64,000 nt of DNA from Lysobacter dokdonensis DS-58 (GTDB taxonomy: Bacteria; Pseudomonadota; Gammaproteobacteria; Xanthomonadales; Xanthomonadaceae). Positions 1-9,670 of the stretch are shown one piece after another. Under the pieces are notes generated by a model. The model saw only the letters and a list, made by a program, of their open reading frames with translations. It ran no database searches and had not been told where the DNA came from. The DNA lies in NCBI RefSeq assembly GCF_000770795.1, contig NZ_JRKJ01000007.1, positions 1 to 64,000 on the forward strand. The letters run 5' to 3'. A program made the translations under genes and the position numbers. Within the stretch, counting starts at the first letter, position 1; every line of letters begins with the position of its first letter.

Positions 1-277
1 CCGCGGCGGGTGCCGGCGCGGTGGCCGCCGGTGCGATCGCGGGCTGCGGCTGCGTGCTTTCCATCCCCAGCGCGCCGTCCGCCGGTGCGCCTTCGGGCGC
101 CACGAGCGGGAGATCGCGGGTTTCGAACGCGCCCTGCGGCGCGGCGGGGGCGTCCAGCGGCACGTTGGCCACGCCGCTCTCGGGCGCCGGGCCCTGGATC
201 AGCATGGGAAGGAAGATCACGGCCAGCGCGACGAGGACGGCGGCGCCGACGAGGCGCTGTTTCAGTGCGGGTTCCAT
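1..277 (-). CDS. SPOR/DedD-like inner-membrane protein, N-terminal part only (runs off the left edge)
   Basis: Ninety-two codons are visible from an ATG at 277 and the frame continues past base 1. The protein opens with MEPALKQRLVGAAV, then a single hydrophobic segment (about residues 9-28), then a Pro/Ala-rich linker, the usual layout of DedD-type SPOR proteins, which bind denuded septal peptidoglycan during division. The SPOR domain itself would lie outside the window, so that assignment is inference from the N-terminal layout and from the neighbour: folC is 46 bases upstream on the same strand, and folC-dedD is a common order in gammaproteobacteria. Colicin V production gene cvpA and purF would be expected next, off the edge. 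Confidence 0.6.
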   Translation of the reverse strand, partial: MEPALKQRLVGAAVLVALAVIFLPMLIQGPAPESGVANVPLDAPAAPQGAFETRDLPLVAPEGAPADGALGMESTQPQPAIAPAATAPAPAA

Positions 278-323
278 CGAAGGGGCTTGGACCACTGCGA
301 CCGGGCGATGTTGCCGGCGACGA

Positions 324-1616
324 TTATAGCCTTCGCCCCTCGCCGCCTTCTGAACCCAAAGCACGCATTGCATCGGCCACGGTGTGGAACGAGCCGAAGA
401 CGAGGACCCGATCGCCGGGGTTCGCGCTCGCAAGCGCCGCCTTCAATGCCTGCGGCACGTTGGCGTGCCGCGTCCCTTCGGCGGCCACGGTGCCCGCCAG
501 GCGTGCGGCGAAGGCATCGACATCGGTGCCGCGCGGGCCGGCGTCACCGATGCCGGCGAGCCACCAGCCATCGACGTTCGGGGCCAGCGCTTCGACGACA
601 CCCGCGACATCCTTGTCCGCCAGCGCCGCGTAGACCGCCAGCGTGCGGCCGTCGGCCGGCGTGGCGGTGAGCCACTGCGCCAGCGCGCGCGCCGCCTGCG
701 GGTTGTGGCCGACGTCGAGGACGATGTCGATTCCGCCTTTCCCGATCCGTTGCAGCCGCCCCGCGAGGTGCGCGTGCGCCACGCCTTCGGCGATCGCCTC
801 GCGCGTCATCGGGATGTCGAGTGCACGCAACGCCGCGATGGCGGTCGCCGCGTTGCGCATCTGCACGGGCGCGGCGAGCGCAGGCATCGGCAGCTCGAGC
901 GCGAAGTTCACCTCGCGCCAGCGCCACGTGCCGTCGTCGCCGGGTTCGAAGAAGAAGTCGCAGTTCGCGCGGATGGCGGATGCGCCGATGCGGTACGCAT
1001 GCCCGAGCACGCTCGACGGCGGATCGTCTTCGCCCAGCACCAGCGGCTTCCAACCGCGCGCGATGCCGGCCTTCTCCCGGCCGATGACTTCGCGGTCATC
1101 GCCGAGCCAGTCCTGGTGGTCGAGGTCGACCGTCGTGATCACCGCGACATCCGCATCGACGATGTTGACCGCGTCGAGGCGGCCGCCCAGGCCGACTTCG
1201 AGAATTGCCAGGTCCAGTCGCTCGCGTTCGAAGATCCACAAGGCAGCGAGCGTGCCGTACTCGAAATACGTCAGCGGCGTCTCGCCGCGCGCGGCCTCGA
1301 CGGCGTCGAACGCCTCGATCAGTTGCGTGTCGCCCGCCTGCACGCCATCGACGCGCACGCGTTCGTTGTAACGCAGCAGATGCGGCGAGGTGTAGGCGCC
1401 GACGCGCAACCCCGAGGCGCGCGCGATCGCTTCGATGAACGCGACCGTCGAGCCTTTGCCATTCGTGCCGCCGACGACAACCGTGCGTTCGGCCGGCGCG
1501 CCCAGCGACATACGCTCGGCGACGGCGCGCACGCGGTCCAGGCCGAGGTCGATCGATTTCGGGTGCTGGCGTTCGATGTACGCCAGCCAGTCTTCGAGGT
1601 TGCGATTCGCGGACAT
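324..1616 (-). CDS. folC: Bifunctional folylpolyglutamate synthase / dihydrofolate synthase
   Basis: FolC adds glutamate to dihydropteroate and then to folates, using ATP, in the cytoplasm. The 430-residue protein has the family P-loop GGTNGKGS at about residues 49-56, followed by YTSPHLLRYNERVRV (about 75-89) and the LEVGLGGRLDAVN block (about 139-151), which with the downstream DLDHQ motif is diagnostic of Mur-ligase-type FolC. The ATG at 1616 shares one base with the TGA of the upstream phosphatase gene (TGATG), indicating translational coupling. The frame stays open upstream of this ATG, but that extension overlaps the phosphatase and lacks FolC-like sequence. Length is normal for the family (about 420-440). 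Confidence 0.95.
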   Translation of the reverse strand: MSANRNLEDWLAYIERQHPKSIDLGLDRVRAVAERMSLGAPAERTVVVGGTNGKGSTVAFIEAIARASGLRVGAYTSPHLLRYNERVRVDGVQAGDTQLIEAFDAVEAARGETPLTYFEYGTLAALWIFERERLDLAILEVGLGGRLDAVNIVDADVAVITTVDLDHQDWLGDDREVIGREKAGIARGWKPLVLGEDDPPSSVLGHAYRIGASAIRANCDFFFEPGDDGTWRWREVNFALELPMPALAAPVQMRNAATAIAALRALDIPMTREAIAEGVAHAHLAGRLQRIGKGGIDIVLDVGHNPQAARALAQWLTATPADGRTLAVYAALADKDVAGVVEALAPNVDGWWLAGIGDAGPRGTDVDAFAARLAGTVAAEGTRHANVPQALKAALASANPGDRVLVFGSFHTVADAMRALGSEGGEGRRL

Positions 1617-2260
1617 CACAACGCCCGATGCACGGCTTCGCCGAACAACGCGGTGTGGTGCGTGGCGTCGTTCATGCGCACGACGTCGAGGGTTTCGACG
1701 TCGTCGCCTTCGAGCAGGTTCAGCGTGGTCGGCGCCTGGCGGAACGTCCACAGGCGCGAGAGCGGCAGGCCCATCACCTTGCACAGCAACACGCGGTTCA
1801 CCGCGTCGTGCGCGACGACCAGCAGCGTTTCGTCCTTGCCCAGGCCTTCGGTGGCGCGTTGCAGCGCGGGCCATGCGCGGTCGATGACGTGTTGCAGCGA
1901 TTCGCCTTCGGGCATCAGCACTTCGTGCGGTGCATGCCGCCACGCGTGCAGGCGGTCCGGATCGCGTTCGCGGATTTCCGCCGCGAGCAGGCCTTCCCAC
2001 GTGCCGTGCGCGATTTCCATCAGGCCGGCGTCGGTGGTGAGCTTCGCGAGGCGATCTTCGCCCAGCGCGAGTTCGGCCGTGCGCAGCGCGCGCTTCAGCG
2101 GCGATGCGACGGCGCGGTCGATGTGCACGTGGCGCAGGCGGTCGCCGAGCGAGCGCGCTTGCGCTTCACCGACGCCGGACAAGGGAATGTCTTCCTGGCC
2201 CTGGTAACGGCCTTCGGCATTCCATGCGGTTTCGCCATGGCGGGCGAGCAGGATTTTCAT
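1616..2260 (-). CDS. Histidine phosphatase family protein (phosphoglycerate mutase-like)
   Basis: A 214-residue member of the branch-1 histidine phosphatase superfamily. The catalytic RHGE motif is at residues 7-10, and the second catalytic histidine is in the LVVAHD segment near residue 147. The family forms a phosphohistidine intermediate, but substrates range from phosphoglycerate to alpha-ribazole phosphate and small phosphorylated metabolites, and nothing here fixes the substrate. It lies 4 bases after serA and overlaps folC by one base, so serA-phosphatase-folC looks like one operon. A metabolic phosphatase next to serA could be a phosphoserine phosphatase of the GpmB/PspA kind; that is inference from position only. 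Confidence 0.85.
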   Translation of the reverse strand: MKILLARHGETAWNAEGRYQGQEDIPLSGVGEAQARSLGDRLRHVHIDRAVASPLKRALRTAELALGEDRLAKLTTDAGLMEIAHGTWEGLLAAEIRERDPDRLHAWRHAPHEVLMPEGESLQHVIDRAWPALQRATEGLGKDETLLVVAHDAVNRVLLCKVMGLPLSRLWTFRQAPTTLNLLEGDDVETLDVVRMNDATHHTALFGEAVHRAL

Positions 2261-2264
2261 GGCG

Positions 2265-3827
2265 TCAGACCTGTTGCAGCGACAGCACGCCGGGCGTGGC
2301 GCGCAGGGTGGACAGTTGCGCGTCGTCGAGCGGTTGGTCGACGGTGATGGCGGCGCGCGCCTGCCCGTCGCCGGCCGCGCCGAGCGCGAAGTTCACGATG
2401 TTGATGCCCGCCGAACCCAGTTGCGAACCGACGATGCCGATCATGCCGGGGCGATCCTCGTTGCGCAGCAGCAGCACGTGCGCTTGCGGATCGAATTCGA
2501 TTTCGACACCGTCCATGCGCACGACGCGCGGGCCGCGATGCAACGTCGCTTCGATCTCGCGCACGCGATCGGCGCCTTCGACGCGGATGCGGAGCAAACG
2601 ATCGAACCCGTCGCCATCGCCGCCGATGGTTTCGGCGACGACCAGGCCGCGCGCGTGCGCTTCCTGCAATGCGTTCACGGGCGTGACGCGACCGGAATGC
2701 TGCCCGAGCAATGCGGCGACGAGCAGGCGCGTGAGCGGGCGCGTGTCGAGCGCGTCGGTGCGGCCGGCGTAGGTGACGGTGAGTTTGGTCGGCGCGCGCA
2801 CCAGACGCGCGGCGAGCCGGCCGAGCGACGACATCAAGGGCATCCACGGCCCGACTTCGCGCGCGGCTTCCGCGGTGAGCGGCGGCAGGTTGACGCAGCC
2901 GGCGACGGCGCCGGTGGCGACGAAGTCGATGACCTGGCGCGCGAGGATCGTGCTGACGGCTTGTTGGGCTTCGCTCGTCGACGCGCCCAGGTGCGGCGTG
3001 AGGATGAGCTTGGGATGCGGGCGCAGCGGCGAATCGCTGGGAAGCGGCTCGGTCGCGAACGTGTCGAGCGCGGCGCCGGCGAGGTGGCCTTCGTCGAGCA
3101 AGCGCAGCAACGCGACCTCGTCGACCAATCCACCACGCGCGGCATTGATGAGGTACGCGCCGGGTTTCATCGCGCGCAGGCGCGCTTCGGACAACAGGTG
3201 CGTGGTTTCCTTCGTGCGCGGGATATGCAGCGTCACGATGTCGGCCCACGCGAGCAGGTCGTCGAGCGACTTCAACGGCACGCTGCCCTTCCCCGCCGCG
3301 GACGCGGGCAGGAACGGGTCGTAGGCCGCGACTTCCATGCCGATGCCCTGTGCCTTGCGCGCGACGGTGCCGCCGATGCGACCCAGGCCGATGACGCCGA
3401 GCTTCTTGCCTTCGAGTTCGAAACCGGTGAGGCCCGCCTTCGGCCATTGGCCCGCCTTCATGCCGGCGTCGGCGCGCGGAATGTGGCGTGCGAGGGCGAA
3501 CAACAGCGACAGCGCGTGTTCGGCGGCGGCGAGGGTGTTGCCGTCGGGGGCGTTCATCACCGCGATGCCCTTGGCGGTGGCCGCTTCGACGTCGATGGTG
3601 TCGACGCCCGCGCCCGCGCGACCGATCACGCGCAGGCGGCGCGCATGTTCGAGCGCGGCGGCGGGCACCGGGGTCGCGGAACGGACGAGCAAAGCATCGA
3701 CGTCGGCCAGTGCCGCGGCGAGATCGTCGGGATTCTTGATGGGGTCGGCGACCGCCACGTCCCAGCCGGCGAGCCGGAACAGCGCCAATCCGTCTTCATG
3801 GATGCCATCGCAGGCCAGCACTTTCAT
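2265..3827 (-). CDS. serA: D-3-phosphoglycerate dehydrogenase, long (ACT-containing) type
   Basis: Catalyses the first step of serine synthesis, oxidising 3-phosphoglycerate with NAD. Domains in order are the substrate-binding lobe (1-100), the nucleotide-binding lobe with GLGRIGG at about 147-153, NAARGGLVDE and PHLGAS carrying the catalytic Arg and His, then an intervening domain and a C-terminal ACT domain (last 75 or so residues, starting near LLRNEDRPGMIG). At 520 residues it is the long SerA form rather than the roughly 410-residue form of enterobacteria. I chose the ATG at 3827 over a GTG at 3833, because a GGAG lies 7 bases before the ATG but only 1 base before the GTG. ACT domains usually confer serine feedback control. 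Confidence 0.95.
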   Translation of the reverse strand: MKVLACDGIHEDGLALFRLAGWDVAVADPIKNPDDLAAALADVDALLVRSATPVPAAALEHARRLRVIGRAGAGVDTIDVEAATAKGIAVMNAPDGNTLAAAEHALSLLFALARHIPRADAGMKAGQWPKAGLTGFELEGKKLGVIGLGRIGGTVARKAQGIGMEVAAYDPFLPASAAGKGSVPLKSLDDLLAWADIVTLHIPRTKETTHLLSEARLRAMKPGAYLINAARGGLVDEVALLRLLDEGHLAGAALDTFATEPLPSDSPLRPHPKLILTPHLGASTSEAQQAVSTILARQVIDFVATGAVAGCVNLPPLTAEAAREVGPWMPLMSSLGRLAARLVRAPTKLTVTYAGRTDALDTRPLTRLLVAALLGQHSGRVTPVNALQEAHARGLVVAETIGGDGDGFDRLLRIRVEGADRVREIEATLHRGPRVVRMDGVEIEFDPQAHVLLLRNEDRPGMIGIVGSQLGSAGINIVNFALGAAGDGQARAAITVDQPLDDAQLSTLRATPGVLSLQQV

Positions 3828-4017
3828 TCGCACGCTCCGTCAGGGAAGGGAGCGCGGACAGCCTTGCGAGCCGGCGGAAACGTGCGCGGAATGGCGGAAG
3901 GCCACGGGCGCGGGTGAATCGGTACCACCACCACATGTCGAGAAACGGGGCCGGCTGGCATGGGAATCCGCGACGCCCGCAGCCTACCATGCGTTTCCCT
4001 CCACGGAGCAACCCCCG

Positions 4018-4425
4018 ATGACGCAGGTCAAAGGCACGTTCGAGGTCAAGCGCAGCATGGAGCCGGCCCTCGACATGGGCGGCGGCGTGGAGGCCGGGCA
4101 TTTCCGGTTCGACAAGACGTTCGACGGCCCGCTGGAAGCGACGAGCGTCGTGCACATGATGGCGGCGATGACCGCGACGCCGGGCTCGGGGTGTTACGTC
4201 GCGATCGAACGCGTGGCCGCGACGCTCGAAGGTCGCAGCGGCACGTTCTTCTTCCGGCACCTGGGCGTGATGGACCGCGGTGCGCCGTCGCTGGACCTTG
4301 GGGTCGTGCCCGATTCCGGAACGGATGGATTGGTGGGGCTGAGCGGCCGCATGGCGATCGACATCGTCGACGGGCAGCACTTCTATACATTCGACTACAC
4401 GTTGCCCGACGCCACGGCCGCCTAG
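4018..4425 (+). CDS. DUF3224 domain-containing protein
   Basis: A 135-residue cytoplasmic protein with no signal peptide or membrane segment. It begins MTQVKGTFEVKRS and has the pattern of the DUF3224 family: a small beta-barrel, with GTFFFRHLGVMDRG in the middle and a YTFDYTLP C-terminus. Biochemical function is unknown for the family. A GGAG lies 10 bases before the ATG at 4018. It is transcribed divergently from serA across a 190-base gap in which I found no convincing promoter pair. The assignment rests on recalled family sequence patterns. Confidence 0.8.
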   Translation: MTQVKGTFEVKRSMEPALDMGGGVEAGHFRFDKTFDGPLEATSVVHMMAAMTATPGSGCYVAIERVAATLEGRSGTFFFRHLGVMDRGAPSLDLGVVPDSGTDGLVGLSGRMAIDIVDGQHFYTFDYTLPDATAA

Positions 4426-4618
4426 TCCGGGTGGATTTCCACCGACACCCGCAATGCCGCTGCGCCGAGCGCCGTCAGCACCATCGGTCCGATCTCGAAC
4501 GCCGTGGGCCTGCGCTCGTCGATGAACGCGTCGACGTGCAGGTCCGCAGCTCGAACGCGCAGAAGCTGATGATGTAGCTGCGTTCGAGGCGGGCGATTCG
4601 GTCCGTGCACGGATGCAT
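4422..4618 (-). pseudogene. Frameshifted, truncated paralogue of the adjacent DUF4279 protein
   Basis: The ATG at 4618 overlaps the TGA of the upstream DUF4279 gene (TGATG). It reads [19 protein letters not shown] and then CAFEL before losing family resemblance. Near base 4545 the similarity continues in another frame as LHVDAFIDERRPTAFEIGP and onward to a TGA at 4422. That tail lines up with the C-terminus of the neighbour ([19 protein letters not shown]). Inserting one base near 4545 would give a continuous product of about 65 residues, roughly half the neighbour's 139. It therefore looks like a decayed tandem duplicate with an internal deletion plus a one-base deletion. A sequencing error could explain the frameshift but not the short length. 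Confidence 0.5.
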
Positions 4619-5037
4619 CACTGACGTTCCTCGAGGGAGACGTCCAGGGACAAGCGCAACCCCAGGGTCACGAGCCGGGACATCAACGCCGGCTCGAGCG
4701 CGAATGCCGTGTTCGAGGCGTCGTCGATGAAGACGCGCACGAAGAGCTCGGCGACGCCGCCCTCCTCGCGAATCCGGGCGAAGGCGCGCTCGTGGTGCGA
4801 CAACATGACCGCCGCGCTCGCGACCCCGAAGGTGAACGCCCCACGCTGCACGGGGAGCACGTTGAAGTCGCAGCAGGATTCCCGATTGACGTCGAGCGCC
4901 CGACCACCAGGCGCGATCCGGATTTCGCCGACGCTGCGCGAACGCCTGGCGACCTGCCCGATCGCTTCCTCCATCCACTTCGCCGATTTCGTGGGATGGG
5001 TGGTCCGCAACGAGATGGTGTAGCGCTTGTCGGACAT
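4618..5037 (-). CDS. DUF4279-like protein
   Basis: A 139-residue protein opening [15 protein letters not shown], which resembles the beta-strand start of the DUF4279 family (often found near toxin or immunity genes, function unknown). It has no signal peptide or membrane segment. A GGAG 5 bases before the ATG at 5037 supports the start. The C-terminus ends in alternating hydrophobic strands ([14 protein letters not shown]). A truncated, frameshifted copy of its C-terminal half follows immediately downstream. It is on the same strand as the S46 peptidase but separated by 153 bases, so co-transcription is uncertain. The family call comes from pattern memory and is moderate. Confidence 0.6.
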   Translation of the reverse strand: MSDKRYTISLRTTHPTKSAKWMEEAIGQVARRSRSVGEIRIAPGGRALDVNRESCCDFNVLPVQRGAFTFGVASAAVMLSHHERAFARIREEGGVAELFVRVFIDDASNTAFALEPALMSRLVTLGLRLSLDVSLEERQ

Positions 5038-5190
5038 CGCGACTCCAGGCCAATGAGGACTGGAGCCAGTAAGCGACCGCGCGTCCGCGAAGGTCTAGCG
5101 GCCCAACACCGATTCCCGGCGCGAATCTTCGTCGAGACCGACGCGCGATGGCGCGCCGTGCTCGCGAAATGTCGAAACCTCCCGGATCGC

Positions 5191-7332
5191 TTACTCCGCC
5201 GGCAGGTGCATTTCCTGCAACAAGCCCGGTGCGGGATAGACCTTGGCGAGCAACCAGCGCAGATAACGCATGTCCACGTGGATCGCGCGCTTGTAGCGCG
5301 GATCGTAGTACCAGCTCGCGCTCACCGCTTCCCAATTGCTGTCGAAGTTCAGGCCGATGAGCTTGCCGTCCGCGTCCAGCACCGGAGAGCCGGAATTGCC
5401 GCCCGTGGTATCCAGGTTGGTCATCAGGTCGACCGTCTGCGTCTTCAGCACGGGGTCGGCGGTGGTGCCGAAATCGCCCTTGGCGATCGCATCGAGCAAC
5501 GCCTTCGGTGCATCGAAGGGCTTCTCGCCCGTGTGCTTTTCGACGATGCCCTGCACGGTCGTGAGCGGGCGATAGTCGATGCCGTCTCGCGGCGACATCG
5601 GCGTGATCTTGCCGTAGCTCACGCGCAGCGTGGAGTTCGCATCCGGATACACCGCGCGGCCCTGCGACTTGCTGTAGGCGTTCAGCGCACGCATGTACGA
5701 CGGACGCAGGCGCAGCAATTCGCCTTCGCGCTGCTTGCTCTCTTCTTCCAGGCGCATGTACGCGGGGAGCAGCGTCTTCGCGGCGACGAGCATCGCGTCG
5801 GTGTTGGCTGCGATGTTCGCGTCCTGCAGCGTGGCGAGGCGGACGGTTTCGTCGCCGAGCTTGGTGTTCGCGTAGAGCGCGTCGAGCTTGCCCTTCGCAT
5901 CGGCGTCGGTCGTGCCGAACACCTGGTCGAGTTCGGGCAGGTGCTGCGCAGCCGGCAGCGCGCGATATTGCGCAAGCAGGTGCGCGAGGATCGCCTTTTC
6001 GACCTTCGCGTCGTAGCGGCGCTGCACTTGCTTGAACGAACCGGCGATCAGCGCTTCGTCGCGTTCCTGGTAACCGGATTCGCGTTCGGCATCTGGCTTG
6101 GCGCGTTCGACCGCGCGGCGTTGCACGGTGAGCGCGGCGCGCAGCAGTTGCGTCGAGCCGCGGATCGAGGACACGAGCTGGTCGCGTTCGCGCGTGGCCA
6201 TCGCACCGGCCAGCAGTGCCTGTGCGGCGTCGATGTCCTTGCGCGTGGCGGCGGCGTCGGATTGCTTGCCGAGCCAGGCGAGCAGCGCGGTTTCCTCGGT
6301 GTTGCGGATGCGCACGGCATCGCTGCGGCGCAGGCCGTCGAGTTCGCCCTGCGCGCGCTTGAGGTTGTTCTTCATCGACTGCTGCTGCGAGGCGTACGCG
6401 ACCTGCGCGTTCTTGTCGCCCTTGGCGGCCGCGTCGATCGTGTCGATCAGCCCGTCGAACAGCGCCACGCGCGAAGGCAGCTGCCATTCGATCTGGTTCT
6501 TGAACTCCGACGCCATCCGGTGGCGATACGTCGTGCCCGGGTAGCCGGCGAGCATCGCGAAGTCGCCCTGCTGCACGTTGCGCGTGGACACCTGCAAGTG
6601 TGCCGGCGGCGTGTACGGCACGTTGTCGGCGGCGTAGTCGGCGGGCTTGCCGTCCTTGCCGACGTAGGCGCGCAACAGCGTGAAGTCGCCGGAATGGCGC
6701 GGCCACATGAAGTTGTCGATTTCGTCGCCGTAGTTGCCGATGGCTTCCGGCGGCGCGAACACCAGGCGGATGTCGCGCAGTTCGAGCTGCTTGATGAGGT
6801 AGAAGTCGCTGCCGTAATCCATGTTGGCGACGCTGCAGCGGAAGCCTGCTTCGCGTTCGCAATCGGCGACGGCGGCCTTGGTGGCGGCATCGACGGCGTC
6901 GTAATACGCACGGCCCTGCTTGCCGCGGGCCTGCGCGAGGATGCGGTCGGTGATGCGGTCGAAGCCGGTGGTCACCAGCACGCGGAAGTCGGGATTGGCC
7001 GGGAGTTCGCTCGCGCGGTCCTTGGCGACGAAGCCGTCGTGGATGAGGTCGCGCTCGGGTTTGGAGTTGTACTGGATGACGCCGAATGCGACGTGGTGGT
7101 TGGTCAGCACCAGGCCGTCCTGCGAGACGAACGCGCCGGTCGCGCCGCCCACCTTCACCACCGCGTTCATCGGTGCGCGGGTGAGGTCGGCCAGTTCCGC
7201 GGGGTCGCCCTTGTAGCCGGCGGCCTTCAGCTGCGCGGCGATGTCCGGCAATTGCGAGGGCATCCACATGCCTTCGTCGGCCTGGGCGGTGGCTGCGCAG
7301 AGCAGCAAGGGTGCGAGCAAGCGACGACGCAT
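5191..7332 (-). CDS. S46 family dipeptidyl peptidase (DPP7/DPP11-like), exported
   Basis: A 713-residue exported serine exopeptidase that removes dipeptides from oligopeptide N-termini in the periplasm. A signal peptide, [18 protein letters not shown], is at the N-terminus. The chymotrypsin-like triad is visible as LTNHHVAFG (His about 80), PRHSGDF (Asp about 216) and GGNSGSP (Ser about 647). The length is typical of S46. Eighteen residues after the catalytic Ser, at the site that is Gly in DPP7 and Arg in the acidic-specific DPP11, this protein has Ser (LNFDSNW, about residue 665), so specificity cannot be assigned. The frame is open far upstream, but the signal peptide fixes the ATG at 7332. 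It is divergent from tdh. Confidence 0.93.
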   Translation of the reverse strand: MRRRLLAPLLLCAATAQADEGMWMPSQLPDIAAQLKAAGYKGDPAELADLTRAPMNAVVKVGGATGAFVSQDGLVLTNHHVAFGVIQYNSKPERDLIHDGFVAKDRASELPANPDFRVLVTTGFDRITDRILAQARGKQGRAYYDAVDAATKAAVADCEREAGFRCSVANMDYGSDFYLIKQLELRDIRLVFAPPEAIGNYGDEIDNFMWPRHSGDFTLLRAYVGKDGKPADYAADNVPYTPPAHLQVSTRNVQQGDFAMLAGYPGTTYRHRMASEFKNQIEWQLPSRVALFDGLIDTIDAAAKGDKNAQVAYASQQQSMKNNLKRAQGELDGLRRSDAVRIRNTEETALLAWLGKQSDAAATRKDIDAAQALLAGAMATRERDQLVSSIRGSTQLLRAALTVQRRAVERAKPDAERESGYQERDEALIAGSFKQVQRRYDAKVEKAILAHLLAQYRALPAAQHLPELDQVFGTTDADAKGKLDALYANTKLGDETVRLATLQDANIAANTDAMLVAAKTLLPAYMRLEEESKQREGELLRLRPSYMRALNAYSKSQGRAVYPDANSTLRVSYGKITPMSPRDGIDYRPLTTVQGIVEKHTGEKPFDAPKALLDAIAKGDFGTTADPVLKTQTVDLMTNLDTTGGNSGSPVLDADGKLIGLNFDSNWEAVSASWYYDPRYKRAIHVDMRYLRWLLAKVYPAPGLLQEMHLPAE

Positions 7333-7368
7333 CGGCGTGGCGATCCTGGTTGGGGTGAACGGCCCGCG

Positions 7369-7398
7369 AGTATAAGCGGCCGCCCGGCGGCCTATAAT
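7369..7398. promoter_or_regulatory. Candidate -10 elements of a divergent promoter region (tdh and S46 peptidase)
   Basis: The 108-base gap between the peptidase start and tdh holds a perfect TATAAT on the plus strand at 7393-7398, 43 bases before the tdh ATG. It also holds a TATACT on the minus strand at 7369-7374, 37 bases before the peptidase ATG. No good -35 box lies 16-18 bases from either one; the intervening DNA is almost pure G and C. They are plausible but unproven promoters. Confidence 0.4.
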
Positions 7399-7440
7399 TC
7401 CCGCCTTCTTCCGTACGGTTCCGGGCTCGACATGACGATG

Positions 7441-8463
7441 ATGAAGGCGCTGGTGAAGCGCGAGGCAGGCAAGGGGATCTGGATGGAACAGGTGCCGGTG
7501 CCGACCCCGGGTCCGAACGAGGTGCTGATCCGCCTGGAGAAGACGGCGATCTGCGGCACCGACCTGCACATCTACCTGTGGGACGAGTGGAGCCAGCGCA
7601 CGATCAAGCCGGGCCTGGTCATCGGCCACGAGTTCGTCGGCCGCGTCGTGGACCTCGGCCCGGGCGTCACGGGTTACAAGGTCGGCCAGCGCGTGTCGGC
7701 CGAAGGCCACATCGTGTGCGGCCATTGCCGCAACTGCCGCGCGGGCAAGCAGCACCTGTGCCCCAACACCGTGGGCATCGGCGTCAACCGCGATGGCGCG
7801 TTCGCCGAATTCATCGTGATGCCCGCCAGCAACCTGTGGCCGATCCCCGACCAGATCCCGAGCGAGCTCGCCGCGTTCTTCGATCCCTACGGCAACGCCG
7901 CGCATTGCGCGCTGGAATTCGACGTCGTCGGCGAGGACGTGCTGATCACCGGCGCGGGCCCGATCGGCATCATCGCCGCGGGCATCTGCAAGCACATCGG
8001 CGCGCGCAACGTGGTGGTCACCGACGTCAACGACTATCGCCTGAAGCTCGCCGCCGACATGGGCGCCACCCGCGTGGTCAACGTGTCGAACACCTCGCTC
8101 AAGGACGTGATGAAGGACCTGCACATGGAGGGCTTCGACGTGGGCCTGGAAATGAGCGGCAACCCGCGCGCGTTCAACGACATGCTCGATTGCATGTACA
8201 ACGGCGGCAAGATCGCGATGCTCGGCATCATGCCCAAGGGCGCCGGCGCCGACTGGGACAAGATCATCTTCAAGGGCCTCACCCTGCACGGCATCTACGG
8301 CCGTCGCATGTACGAGACCTGGTACAAGATGACGCAGCTCGTGCTCGGCGGCTTCCCGCTCGGCAAGGTGCTCACGCACCAGTTGCCGATCGACTCGTTC
8401 CAGGAAGGCTTCGAACTGATGGAATCGGGCAAGGCCGGCAAGGTCGTGCTGTCGTGGAACTGA
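7441..8463 (+). CDS. tdh: L-threonine 3-dehydrogenase
   Basis: Oxidises L-threonine to 2-amino-3-ketobutyrate with NAD, the first step of conversion to glycine. It is a zinc-dependent medium-chain dehydrogenase of 340 residues. Catalytic zinc ligands Cys38 (AICGTD) and His63/Glu64 (GHEF) are present, as are the structural zinc cysteines 93, 96, 99 and 107 ([15 protein letters not shown]), at the same spacing as the E. coli enzyme. The Rossmann motif is GAGPIG. Three in-frame ATGs occur at 7432, 7438 and 7441; I chose 7441 because the family begins MKALVK. No strong ribosome-binding site separates them. kbl follows after 4 bases. Confidence 0.96.
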   Translation: MKALVKREAGKGIWMEQVPVPTPGPNEVLIRLEKTAICGTDLHIYLWDEWSQRTIKPGLVIGHEFVGRVVDLGPGVTGYKVGQRVSAEGHIVCGHCRNCRAGKQHLCPNTVGIGVNRDGAFAEFIVMPASNLWPIPDQIPSELAAFFDPYGNAAHCALEFDVVGEDVLITGAGPIGIIAAGICKHIGARNVVVTDVNDYRLKLAADMGATRVVNVSNTSLKDVMKDLHMEGFDVGLEMSGNPRAFNDMLDCMYNGGKIAMLGIMPKGAGADWDKIIFKGLTLHGIYGRRMYETWYKMTQLVLGGFPLGKVLTHQLPIDSFQEGFELMESGKAGKVVLSWN

Positions 8464-8467
8464 TGCG

Positions 8468-9670
8468 ATGAACGACACCAGCCTCACGTCGCGCTACAGC
8501 GACACCCTCGACGAAATCCGCGACGCCGGCCTGTTCAAGTCCGAGCGCATCATCACCAGCCCGCAGTCGGCGGAGATCACGCTGGCCGACGGGCGCACGG
8601 TGCTGAACTTCTGCGCCAACAATTACCTCGGGCTCGCCGACCATCCCGACGTGATCGCGGCGGCGAAGGACGCGCTCGACACGCACGGATTCGGCATGGC
8701 GTCGGTGCGCTTCATCTGCGGCACGCAGGACCTGCACAAGCAGCTCGAAAAGACGATCGCCGATTTCTTCGGCACGCAGGACACGATCCTCTACGCCGCG
8801 TGCTTCGACGCCAATGGCGGCTTGTTCGAACCGCTGCTGGACGAAAACGACGCGATCATTTCCGATGCGCTCAACCACGCGTCGATCATCGACGGCGTGC
8901 GCCTGTGCAAGGCCAAGCGTTACCGCTACGCCAACTGCGACATGGCCGACCTGGAAAAGCAGCTCCAGCAGGCGAAGGCCGACGGCGCGCGCACGATCAT
9001 GATCACCTCCGACGGCGTGTTCTCGATGGACGGCTTCATCGCGCCGCTCGATGAGATCACCGCGCTCGCGGAAAAGTACGGCGCGCTGGTGCATATCGAC
9101 GAATGCCACGCGACCGGTTTCCTCGGCAAGACGGGCCGCGGCTCGGCGGAGGTCAAGGGCGTGATGGACAGGATCGACATCTTCACCGGAACGCTCGGCA
9201 AGGCGATGGGCGGCGCGCTCGGCGGGTTCACCACGGCGAAGCGCGAAGTCATCGAATTGCTGCGCCAGCGTTCGCGCCCGTATCTGTTCTCGAACTCGCT
9301 GCCGCCGCACGTGGTGGCCGCGGGAATCAAGGCATTCGAGATGCTCTCGTCGGCCGGCGATTTGCGCGAAACGTTGGCCGCGAACACGCAGTACTTCCGC
9401 GAGCGCATGGTCGAAGCGGGTTTCGACATCCGCCCCGGCGTGCATCCGATCAGCCCGGTGATGTTGTACGACGCCCCGCTCGCGCAGAAGTTCGCGCAGC
9501 GCTTGCTCGAGGAAGGCATCTACGCCATCGGGTTCTTCTATCCCGTCGTGCCGCAGGGCAAGGCGCGCATCCGCACGCAGATCAGTGCGGCGCACACGCG
9601 CGAACACCTGGATCGCGCGATCGATGCGTTCGTGCGCATCGGGAAGGAACTCGGCGTGATCAAGGGCTGA
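8468..9670 (+). CDS. kbl: Glycine C-acetyltransferase (2-amino-3-ketobutyrate CoA ligase)
   Basis: A PLP enzyme that uses CoA to cleave the unstable product of Tdh into glycine and acetyl-CoA. At 400 residues it has the normal length. The PLP-binding lysine is in [10 protein letters not shown] (about Lys245), the cofactor-aspartate segment is [10 protein letters not shown], and [10 protein letters not shown] near residue 51 is typical of alpha-oxoamine synthases. It forms an operon with tdh. Its 3' end overlaps the convergent pseudouridine synthase gene by 11 bases. Confidence 0.96.
   Translation: MNDTSLTSRYSDTLDEIRDAGLFKSERIITSPQSAEITLADGRTVLNFCANNYLGLADHPDVIAAAKDALDTHGFGMASVRFICGTQDLHKQLEKTIADFFGTQDTILYAACFDANGGLFEPLLDENDAIISDALNHASIIDGVRLCKAKRYRYANCDMADLEKQLQQAKADGARTIMITSDGVFSMDGFIAPLDEITALAEKYGALVHIDECHATGFLGKTGRGSAEVKGVMDRIDIFTGTLGKAMGGALGGFTTAKREVIELLRQRSRPYLFSNSLPPHVVAAGIKAFEMLSSAGDLRETLAANTQYFRERMVEAGFDIRPGVHPISPVMLYDAPLAQKFAQRLLEEGIYAIGFFYPVVPQGKARIRTQISAAHTREHLDRAIDAFVRIGKELGVIKG

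Noticed and set aside
4792-7440. Plus-strand frame extending upstream of tdh
   Set aside because: Antisense to the S46 peptidase and DUF4279 gene; real Tdh sequence starts at 7441.
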